Origin: PCC-7336 sp039817825
Lineage (GTDB): Bacteria; Cyanobacteriota; Cyanobacteriia; Thermostichales; PCC-7336
DNA: 64,000 nucleotides
Assembly: GCA_039817825.1 (NCBI GenBank)
Contig: JBCBVA010000003.1
Location: 12,396-76,395, forward strand
Direction of reading: 5' to 3'
The stretch's first letter is position 1. Each line of letters opens with the position of its first letter. Made by a program: the position numbers and the translations under genes. Positions 24,759 to 32,184 of the stretch are shown one piece after another. A model generated the notes under the pieces. It searched no databases. It saw nothing but the letters and a program-made list of their open reading frames with translations, and was not told the origin of the DNA.

Positions 24759-26303
24759 ATGTCCCGTTTTGCTCTGACCACCCCCCTCTACTACGTCAAT
24801 GGATTGCCTCATGTGGGGAGTGCGTACACCACAATGACGGCGGATGCGATCGCCCGCTACAAGCGGTTGCGGGGCGATGACGTGCTGCTGATTACTGGTA
24901 CGGACGAGCACGGCCAAAAAATTCAACGTACCGCTGAGGATCGCAACATTCCGGCCCAGCAGCATTGCGATGAAATTGCCTCTGAATTCGATCGTCTCTG
25001 GCATCTCCTCAACATTCAGTACGATCGCTTCAGTCGAACAACCAATCCGCGCCATACCCAGATTGTCAAACAGTTTTTTCAGCGGGTATGGGATAACGGC
25101 GATATTTATCTGGGGCAACAGCAGGGATGGTATTGCGTCGGCTGCGAAACGTTTTACGACGAATCGGAATTGGATGAGGGCCATGTGTGCCACATCCACC
25201 AAAAGCCCACCGAATGGCGCGACGAACCCAACTATTTTTTCCGTCTCTCCAGCTATCAAGACAAATTAGAGCAGCTCTATCGCGATCGACCCGAGTTCAT
25301 TCAGCCCAGCTTTCGCCGTAATGAAGTCCTCAACTTCGTCAAGCAGGGCTTAAAGGATTTCTCCATTTCGCGTGCGAATGTCTCCTGGGGTATTCCCTTG
25401 CCTAACGACCCAGCCCAAACCCTCTACGTCTGGTTTGATGCCTTACTGGGGTATGTCACAGCGCTGTTAGATCCGGATATTGAAGCGGGTGATGGGGTCA
25501 ACTTGGATGCCGCCCTCAGTCAATGGTGGCCGATTAACCTTCATCTGATTGGGAAGGATATTCTGCGCTTTCATGCCATCTACTGGCCGGCGATGCAAAT
25601 GTCCGCCGAAATTCCAGTATCCCAGCAGGTATTTGGCCACGGCTTTTTGACTAAAGATGGCCGCAAAATGGGCAAAAGCTTGGGGAACGTGCTCGATCCG
25701 TACGAGCTGGTCGAGCAGTATGGGGCCGATGCCGTTCGCTACTACTTCCTCAAGGAAATTCAGTTGGGACAAGACGGTGATTTTAAGGAAGCCCGGTTCG
25801 TCGATATTTTGAACGCAGATTTGGCCAATAACTTTGGTAATTTGCTGAATCGGTCTCTGAATATGCTGAAAAAATACTGTGGGTACACCATTCCTGCCGT
25901 GAGCATCGCAGACGATCTTCCCCTCAAGCAGCAGGCGATCGCGCTGCCGGCAGAGGTTGCTGCTGCTTACGACCGCTACGATTTCAGCCAGGCAGGGCGC
26001 GCCATTCTTGGGTTGGCATCTGCCAGCAATGCCTATTTAGAAACGCAAGCTCCCTGGACGCTCTATAAAAACGGGGAGCAAGCGGCTGTGGAAGAAGTTC
26101 TATATACCGTGCTTGAATCCGTACGGATTGTAGCAATTTTACTCTCGCCAATTGTCCCTGGAATATCCCTTAAGATTCTCGAACAATTGGGGGTTGAGCT
26201 GGAAAGCACTGCCCAGCTTGACTGGGGAATGACAACCTGGGGGGGCCTTGAAGCGAAACCCTTGAACCAGGCTCCCGCCCCGGTATTTCAGCGGCTAGGC
26301 TAA
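24759..26303 (+). CDS. metG: Methionyl-tRNA synthetase
   Basis: Charges tRNA(Met). The 514-residue protein is the short form without the C-terminal tRNA-binding extension. The class I signatures are visible: HVGSAYTT (HIGH motif, near residue 17) and KMGKSLGN (KMSKS motif). A knuckle-type insertion is reduced to CVGCETFYDESELDEGHVCHIHQKP. The ATG begins MSRFALTTPLYYVNGLPHVG, the normal start. Confidence 0.97.
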   Translation: MSRFALTTPLYYVNGLPHVGSAYTTMTADAIARYKRLRGDDVLLITGTDEHGQKIQRTAEDRNIPAQQHCDEIASEFDRLWHLLNIQYDRFSRTTNPRHTQIVKQFFQRVWDNGDIYLGQQQGWYCVGCETFYDESELDEGHVCHIHQKPTEWRDEPNYFFRLSSYQDKLEQLYRDRPEFIQPSFRRNEVLNFVKQGLKDFSISRANVSWGIPLPNDPAQTLYVWFDALLGYVTALLDPDIEAGDGVNLDAALSQWWPINLHLIGKDILRFHAIYWPAMQMSAEIPVSQQVFGHGFLTKDGRKMGKSLGNVLDPYELVEQYGADAVRYYFLKEIQLGQDGDFKEARFVDILNADLANNFGNLLNRSLNMLKKYCGYTIPAVSIADDLPLKQQAIALPAEVAAAYDRYDFSQAGRAILGLASASNAYLETQAPWTLYKNGEQAAVEEVLYTVLESVRIVAILLSPIVPGISLKILEQLGVELESTAQLDWGMTTWGGLEAKPLNQAPAPVFQRLG

Positions 26304-26453
26304 ATGTGGAGTGCTGTTACAGTTTTTGGAAACAGAGGCATACTGACTTAGGTTTGTAGTGGTAGCTCTAGTGGATTGCTAGTGCTCCAACTCTATTGAT
26401 AAACTCCAATTAATTTTCAAAATCTCTTTATTATTTTTTAGGACAGTAAACGG

Positions 26454-27080
26454 ATGTTAGATTCTGCCCCTCAAACGGGCTTAACGACTGACAAAGAGAG
26501 AAACTTCCTGGAAAACCGAGGCCGAGTCGCGATTTTTATCGATGGCTCCAATTTGTTCTATGCAGCGCTGCAACTTGGTATCGAAATTGACTATACTAAG
26601 CTTCTCTCCTGTCTGACTAATCAATCCCGGCTCCTTAGAGCATTTTTTTACACCGGTGTCGATCGCGCGAATGAAAAGCAGCAGGGTTTTCTGCTCTGGA
26701 TGCGTCGTAATGGTTATCGAGTGATTGCCAAAGACTTGGTGCAACTGCCCGATGGCTCTAAAAAGGCAAATTTAGACGTCGAGATTGCCGTTGATATGCT
26801 CACACTGGTCCGGTCCTACGACACGGCCATTTTGGTGAGTGGAGATGGTGACCTGGCCTACGCGGTCAATGCGGTGAGCTATCAAGGGGCTCGGGTAGAA
26901 GTCGTCAGCCTGCGCTCAATGACCAGCGATCAGTTGATCAACGTTTGCGATCGTTATATCGATCTAGAGAACATCAAAGACAGCATCAAAAAAACTCCAC
27001 GTCCTTCGTCGTCCTCATTTTCTCCTCCAGCAACATACGACTCCCACAGCCATCGCGATGATGATGATGACGAGGGCTAA
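26454..27080 (+). CDS. labA: LabA-like NYN-domain protein
   Basis: 208 residues. LabA ('low amplitude and bright') was found in Synechococcus elongatus as a factor in negative feedback on KaiC-controlled expression. The NYN (PIN-like RNase) fold is clear: VAIFIDGSNLFYAAL with the first acidic residue, KANLDVEIAVDMLTLV, and VSGDGDLAYAVNAV. The C-terminus is low complexity (PSSSSFSPP) and ends in an acidic DDDDDEG tail. Its stop codon lies at the left edge of a dispersed repeat (27077-27201). Cyanobacteria usually have several LabA paralogues, so the exact clock role is inferred. Confidence 0.85.
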   Translation: MLDSAPQTGLTTDKERNFLENRGRVAIFIDGSNLFYAALQLGIEIDYTKLLSCLTNQSRLLRAFFYTGVDRANEKQQGFLLWMRRNGYRVIAKDLVQLPDGSKKANLDVEIAVDMLTLVRSYDTAILVSGDGDLAYAVNAVSYQGARVEVVSLRSMTSDQLINVCDRYIDLENIKDSIKKTPRPSSSSFSPPATYDSHSHRDDDDDEG

Positions 27081-27201
27081 TACTTGGTCGGTAGAGAAAT
27101 GATGGGCGATCTTTTTCCCTCAGGCTTGCTGCTATGCAGCGGTGGTTTGATAAGCCCCCTCATAGAAAGACGGATAAATAGAAACCCTGACAAACCGCTA
27201 G
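27077..27201 (+). repeat. Repeat family 2, copy A
   Basis: About 125 bp sharing blocks with 32015-32117: GTGATGGG/GATGGGCGAT, CCCTCAGGCTTGCT, CCCTCATAG, and CCTGACAAA(C/T)C(G/A)CTAG. The left end is degraded and overlaps the labA stop codon. A part-block (AAGCCTGACAAAACATGAGG) recurs at about 27351. Confidence 0.6.
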
Positions 27202-27569
27202 GTCGAATGTCATATCAAACGATATTCCTGCCCAGCCAAGCTCCGCGTCTCAAATTGAGACTCGTGCTCGATAAACTCCAAGAACGGGGATTCGCCTTCC
27301 ACCACAAGGCTGCAACATACGTTCAGAGAGGTAACATCTCCAACCGTAAGCCTGACAAAACATGAGGTAAGGTCTCTCCGACGTCTTGAAACAAGCTTGT
27401 CAAGAGAATGCATTTCCTTGTCTTGACGGAGCGTTTGCCATGCCACTTAGGACAAAGGCTTTAGGCATAGTCGGGGGAGCGTAGCTGAACTGTCCGCAGT
27501 GGTATGGTCACTGCCATACATGTTCGACAGAGCCATTGGAGCGGGATGCTAGTCTTCTTTGACTAACGC
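27202..27569. other. Intergenic region between labA and ftsH
   Basis: Convergent gap. Apart from the repeat on its left and the ftsH terminator on its right, no gene is supported. A 93-codon frame from 27084 reads through the repeat and is not a gene. Confidence 0.4.
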
Positions 27570-27596
27570 AAAAACTCCCCACACATGTGCGGGGAG
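27570..27596 (-). terminator. ftsH terminator
   Basis: CTCCCC...GGGGAG stem enclosing CAC-AT-GTG. Read on the minus strand it ends in five T. It lies 36 bases after the ftsH stop codon. Confidence 0.85.
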
Positions 27597-27631
27597 CTTG
27601 TCTTGTTCGCGGAGCGGTAGGACTGAGGCTA

Positions 27632-29506
27632 TCAGGTCAGGGCAGGCTCAGGATCGGGAGCCGGCATGACCACGGGATTGCTATCGATGATCGCTTGGAA
27701 CTCATCACCATCCAGTGTCTCGCGTTCGATCAGCTGTTCGGCAATGCGAGTTAGCAAATCGCGATTATCTTCGATCGTCTTGCGGCACTTGCTGTAGGAG
27801 TAGTCCACCAACCGGCGCACCTCTGAATCAATTGTTGCAGCCGTTTCATCGGAGAAATCGCGCTCGCTACTGATATCGCGGCCTAGAAAGGGGTTTCCAG
27901 ACTGGCGACCCAAGGCAACATTGCCCAGTACATCGCTCATTCCGAAGCGAGTTACCATGTTGCGGGCAATTCGCGTGACCTGCTGCAAGTCACTGGCGGC
28001 ACCAGTAGTAACCTCGGGATCTCCAAAGAAGACCTCCTCTGCAATGCGGCCACCCAGGGCAACTGTCATCATGTTGAGCAGGTGAGAGCGAGTGGTTAGA
28101 CCAATGTCATCATCACTGGGCATAAACCATGTTAAGCCGCCAGCTTGTCCCCGCGGGATGATGGTTACCTTCTGAACCGGATCGTAGTTAGGCATCAAGG
28201 CACCCACCAAAGCATGGCCTGCCTCGTGGAATGCAACTAGGCGCTTGCGCTTGTCGCTCATCAAGCGCTCTTTCTTTTCGGGCCCAACTAAGACGCGATC
28301 GACCGCGTCGTTGATTTCGTCCATGGATACTTCGCTCAAGCTGCGGCGTGCAGCCAAAATGGCAGCTTCGTTGAGCAGGTTGGCCAGATCGGCTCCAGTG
28401 AAGCCGGGAGTGCGGCGGGCGATTTTCTCAAGATCGACATCTTTGCCTAATGTCTTGCCGCGGGCATGCACCTGTAGAATCTCGCGTCGACCGGAGTAGT
28501 CGGGGCGATCGACAGTGACCTGGCGGTCAAAACGGCCCGGACGCATCAGGGCTTGATCTAAAACATCGGGTCGGTTAGTCGCGGCAATCACAATTACACC
28601 CGAGTTACCTTCGAAACCGTCCATCTCGGTCAGCAACTGATTCAGGGTTTGTTCTCGCTCGTCATTACCGCCGCCCAAGCCAGCACCACGTTGGCGACCT
28701 ACTGCATCGATCTCGTCAATAAATACGATGCACGGAGCATTCTGTTTGGCCTGTTCGAACAGGTCGCGGACGCGCGATGCACCCACACCCACAAACATTT
28801 CGACAAACTCGGAGCCAGAAATGGAGAAGAAGGGAACTCCAGCTTCACCAGCAACAGCGCGAGCAAGCAGGGTTTTACCAGTACCAGGAGGACCTACCAG
28901 CAATACACCTTTGGGAATCTTGGCACCGACGATCGTGAACCGCTCGGAATTCTTGAGGAAGTCGACCACCTCTGCCAATTCCAACTTGGCCTGCTCGATA
29001 CCGGCAACATCACCGAATGTAATCTGCGTCTTAGGTTCCATTTGGACGCGAGCTTTGGATTTACCAAAGTTCATAGCCTGGTTGCCAGGTCCCGATTGAG
29101 CTCGACGTACCAGGAAGAACAAGCCAACCAAAATCAGAATGGGTACGAGCAGTTGGCCGAATGCCCTAAATAACGGACTCTCGCGCTGGAGGGGCTTGAT
29201 GTCGTAACGCAGATCTGGATCGCTCTGCAGCGTCCGATCGAAGTCTTCGGGCAGCGGGCTTGGGAGGTTAACTTGGCGAACATCCTCACTACCCGAAACA
29301 CCTTCCAAGCGAACGATCGCCTCAGTACCGCCTTTCTCTAGCTGGACTTCGGACACTTGACCGGCTTCAAGCCTGCGGATGAGCTCTGAGAATGACATCT
29401 CTTTGGGCGGAGGAGTGGCGTTGCTGAAGAAGGTCAGCGCCATCACCCCCACAACCAACGCCAGCAAGGCATAAAGCCCGGCATTTCTCCATTTCTTGTT
29501 GTTCAC
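27632..29506 (-). CDS. ftsH: ATP-dependent zinc metalloprotease FtsH
   Basis: Membrane-bound AAA protease that removes damaged membrane proteins such as photosystem II D1. About 624 residues from a GTG at 29506 (reading NNKKWRNAGLYALLALVVGV); an in-frame start at 29557 would add a basic stretch before the membrane helix. Order: helix about 8-25, lumenal region with EMSFSELIRRLEAGQVSEV, second helix (LLVPILILVGLFFLV), Walker A GPPGTGKTLLARAVAG, Walker B CIVFIDEIDAVGRQRG, SRH region, and the zinc site HEAGHALVGALM. Length is normal. It is a single gene with its own terminator. Confidence 0.97.
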   Translation of the reverse strand: MNNKKWRNAGLYALLALVVGVMALTFFSNATPPPKEMSFSELIRRLEAGQVSEVQLEKGGTEAIVRLEGVSGSEDVRQVNLPSPLPEDFDRTLQSDPDLRYDIKPLQRESPLFRAFGQLLVPILILVGLFFLVRRAQSGPGNQAMNFGKSKARVQMEPKTQITFGDVAGIEQAKLELAEVVDFLKNSERFTIVGAKIPKGVLLVGPPGTGKTLLARAVAGEAGVPFFSISGSEFVEMFVGVGASRVRDLFEQAKQNAPCIVFIDEIDAVGRQRGAGLGGGNDEREQTLNQLLTEMDGFEGNSGVIVIAATNRPDVLDQALMRPGRFDRQVTVDRPDYSGRREILQVHARGKTLGKDVDLEKIARRTPGFTGADLANLLNEAAILAARRSLSEVSMDEINDAVDRVLVGPEKKERLMSDKRKRLVAFHEAGHALVGALMPNYDPVQKVTIIPRGQAGGLTWFMPSDDDIGLTTRSHLLNMMTVALGGRIAEEVFFGDPEVTTGAASDLQQVTRIARNMVTRFGMSDVLGNVALGRQSGNPFLGRDISSERDFSDETAATIDSEVRRLVDYSYSKCRKTIEDNRDLLTRIAEQLIERETLDGDEFQAIIDSNPVVMPAPDPEPALT

Positions 29507-30045
29507 TAGATTGTGTCCTCTTCGAATGCAGTGTGGCGTCTGAGTGCGGTATCGCAACTGGAGGGCGATCGCACAAAAACCTTAGGTTTCTATTGGTCGA
29601 TTAATATTATGAATTTATGTTAACTCATTTTCACAAACGATCTTGATTTGGCGGGCGAATAGGGCTCTAGGGCTTGCTCTACCTGTTTTTCCCATCTTAA
29701 GGTTTATCGCCGGGTTATCAACCGTTAATGTCCTGGTCAGGCAGCATGGCTGTGGACAGACTGCGTAATTTCCCCTCGAGGCGTCTGCCGACGGGAGCTA
29801 GTGCTCTTTCAAATCGAGGGGATGAAGTTGAACGCGATCCGAGCGTCGGGGAGAGATGAACGGTTGCAGTGTTCGTGACGCTGTGCATGGGGAGATTTGC
29901 GCTCTCCACTCTGCTCTGAGAGTTGCACGGGGCAACTGGTTTCCGTCGTTCGATAACAAAATTGCTCCCTGCTCGGTAGCGATAGTCGTGGCTTCAGTGA
30001 TTGCGTGTTGCTGGTGTATAGTCTCGATGGCGTATCTTCGCGCGA
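29507..30045. other. Region upstream of ftsH and downstream of ccmO
   Basis: About 540 bases. The part next to ftsH (29580-29640) is AT-rich and likely promoter-bearing. The rest shows no supported gene and no clear terminator for the ccm operon. Confidence 0.35.
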
Positions 30046-30828
30046 TTACGTGTCTTCGCGATCGACCGCTATTTTTTCCAACTCTTTTAAATCGGGTAGT
30101 TCGACTAACTCTTTCTCGGCCTGTTGGGCTTGTAGCGGTAGCTCCAAAGGCTCCTCAATCCAGTGACCGGCAGTTGGTAAGGTTTGCTCCAGTTCGTCCA
30201 GCGGCCTGGGAATAACCATTACTCCGTGCAATTCACCAATTCTCTCAGCTTCCGCCATGCCTGCATCCAGTGCAACCACGACGTTGGCTACTTTGCCACG
30301 CACGATCGCCGTGCAGAGGGCATCACCAGTCTTGACATAAGCGGCCAACTGCACATCACCAGCCTTGAGCATGGCGTCGCATGAGCCCACCAACGCTGGA
30401 AACCCGCGAGTTTCAATCAGCCCGACCGCTTGGTTGCTCAAGCGGCTGTAGCCATCATGCTTAACAATGTCCCGAAATCGACTGCTAATGGGGAGGACAA
30501 CCTCAAGATTTTCCGAGGGGCGAGGGAGTACCGCGCTGTCCATGAGCTGACCGATGTCCTCTGCCATCTCCGCTCCGGCAGCTACCGCGATCCGGACATC
30601 GGCAAAATTTCCCCGTACAACAGCCGTACAATATCCTCCGCCAATCTGCTCGTAACCAATCAGAGAGACGCCTGATGTCTTCAGCATGGTGTCTGCAGCG
30701 CCTACAACAGCTGGAAAGCTGCGGGTTGATACCATCCCTAGGGCACCTTCGCTCCACCTCCGCTGGCGCGCTTGCCGCTCACGCCCCCTATCGGAAGGAG
30801 GTAACGGTAAGTTGGGGCGGTTCTCCAT
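30046..30828 (-). CDS. ccmO: Carboxysome shell protein CcmO (two BMC domains)
   Basis: A 260-residue shell protein with two bacterial microcompartment domains in tandem (about 27-112 and 133-216). Each has the BMC core: ALGMVSTRSFPAVVGAADTMLKTSGVSLIGYE and AVGLIETRGFPALVGSCDAMLKAGDVQLAAY. Each is closed by a (L/I)PRP motif (LPRPSENLEVVLP; IPRPLDELEQTLP). The tandem forms pseudohexameric trimers in the shell facets, needed to form beta-carboxysomes. An Arg-rich N-terminal extension and an acidic Leu/Glu-rich tail flank the domains. It is last in the operon, 88 bases after ccmN. In many beta-cyanobacteria ccmO is elsewhere; here it is in the cluster. Confidence 0.96.
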   Translation of the reverse strand: MENRPNLPLPPSDRGRERQARQRRWSEGALGMVSTRSFPAVVGAADTMLKTSGVSLIGYEQIGGGYCTAVVRGNFADVRIAVAAGAEMAEDIGQLMDSAVLPRPSENLEVVLPISSRFRDIVKHDGYSRLSNQAVGLIETRGFPALVGSCDAMLKAGDVQLAAYVKTGDALCTAIVRGKVANVVVALDAGMAEAERIGELHGVMVIPRPLDELEQTLPTAGHWIEEPLELPLQAQQAEKELVELPDLKELEKIAVDREDT

Positions 30829-30916
30829 AAGACGCGGGGAATAAAAGAACGGATGCCGATTGCAAGCCTACTGTCGACTCGAGAGAAGCAGCCTGGATAG
30901 GGCCTCCCCCTCTAAT

Positions 30917-32005
30917 CTATAGCGTCGAGTCGGAAGTCACACCCTCAGTTGCGTCTGCATCAGGTAAAGCCGCTGGTTGAGGAGCGTTTTCGTTTGGGGT
31001 TGGAGATGTATATGCTTGGGAATGCGGAAACAGTGATTTCATCAAACGATTCACTTGGGATTTACCGAACGCAGGGGAGGGTTTGGGAGCTGCAGGCTTG
31101 GGAGCCAGCAGGGATTGCTGGGATAAAGCAGGCTCTTGCGCATGACCGTTGCTTGTCTCATATCCTGAAGTACTGCCCTCGACAGGTGGCCCCGACGCAA
31201 GCGGGCGAGAATTCGCTTGTGTAGTAGAACCGGCCAGACTGGGGGGGACTCCATTTTGGGTGAGATTGTCATCCTGACTGGGCGCACGATCGTTGAGCAG
31301 ACCGTTGCCAGGCTGGGGATCGTCGTCTCCTGGAAAGTTTTCTGGAGAGTCTGAACTGCGGGATATAGGCTGCAGGCTCCTATCACTGTTACCAATGGCT
31401 GCACCTTTACTGGTACCTGCACCATTACTAGTAATCGGACCGCCGATCGCTTCAACAGCGGATGGGTGGCTCACACCACCACTAGAGATGTCAGCAGGAG
31501 TTGCAAGAATGCCCGGCAACTGGCCATTCTGCGCAGTACCAGCGTCATCCGGTGAGGGGGTCCCTCCAGTGTGGAGATCGCCGGTTGTATCAAGTCCATC
31601 AGAATCATTGCTGGTGCCAGCCTCTCTTGAGGCTGCCGGTGCCGAAGAGGGCTTGTCCAGTTCCCCCAATAGACTGGCCGCTGGCACAATCGCACCAGCC
31701 TCTACAACACAGTTACGAAGGGTCGTGGACGAACCAATTGAAGCATTGGCACCAATCGCGGCGCGCCCAACAATCAAGACAGCTGCTCCCAAGCTGACAC
31801 CAGATTCAATCTCGATATTGCCCTCACAAGCATGTAGTACGACTCCCATACCCACACAGGCTGCCGCACCGATAGCGATCATGCAGTTTGGCTCTGCGCG
31901 AATCAGTGCCCCAGGAGCAATGGTCGCGGATGGATGAATCGTGACATCACCACCTACATGGTAGCAACCGGGACTTTCAACAGCTTGTAGGGGTTGGATG
32001 TACAT
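30917..32005 (-). CDS. ccmN: Carboxysome assembly protein CcmN, long form
   Basis: CcmN links the Rubisco-CcmM core to the shell. Residues about 15-112 are a left-handed beta-helix of hexapeptides (VTIHPSATIAPGALIRAE, ASIGSSTTLRNCVVEAGAIV). A very long Ser/Gly/Asp/Pro-rich linker follows (about 115-310). Then comes an amphipathic helix, FGKSQVNRLMKSLFP (313-327), that matches the encapsulation peptide known to bind CcmK. The protein has 362 residues against roughly 160-250 in CcmN proteins I recall, nearly all the difference being linker. The helix is followed by about 34 more residues, whereas in S. elongatus it is the very end. It lies between ccmM and ccmO. Confidence 0.93.
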   Translation of the reverse strand: MYIQPLQAVESPGCYHVGGDVTIHPSATIAPGALIRAEPNCMIAIGAAACVGMGVVLHACEGNIEIESGVSLGAAVLIVGRAAIGANASIGSSTTLRNCVVEAGAIVPAASLLGELDKPSSAPAASREAGTSNDSDGLDTTGDLHTGGTPSPDDAGTAQNGQLPGILATPADISSGGVSHPSAVEAIGGPITSNGAGTSKGAAIGNSDRSLQPISRSSDSPENFPGDDDPQPGNGLLNDRAPSQDDNLTQNGVPPSLAGSTTQANSRPLASGPPVEGSTSGYETSNGHAQEPALSQQSLLAPKPAAPKPSPAFGKSQVNRLMKSLFPHSQAYTSPTPNENAPQPAALPDADATEGVTSDSTL

Positions 32006-32014
32006 GCTAAAGCC

Positions 32015-32117
32015 CTAGTAATCTGTCGGCGAAGAAGTGATGGGAGATTGCGTTCCCTCAGGCTTGCTTATTCGTCGTTGGAAAGAATCCCTCATAGCAA
32101 GCCTGACAAATCACTAG
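32015..32117 (-). repeat. Repeat family 2, copy B, inside the ccm operon
   Basis: A 103 bp element between ccmM and ccmN with imperfect terminal inverted repeats: CTAGTAATCTGTCGGC at one end and GCCTGACAAATCACTAG at the other. An inner CAGGCTTGCT/AGCAAGCCTG pair is exact, so the transcript would fold into a large hairpin. Its relative is at 27077-27201. Confidence 0.65.
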
Positions 32118-32184
32118 AAGCAAACGGTTTAACGGCGATGGAGTTCGCCACGAAGCAGAGTCTGCCACTGAGCAGACCGGGCAC

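Noticed and set aside
27084..27365. 93-codon frame after labA
   Set aside because: Reads through repeat family 2; the related copy at 32015 has no matching frame.
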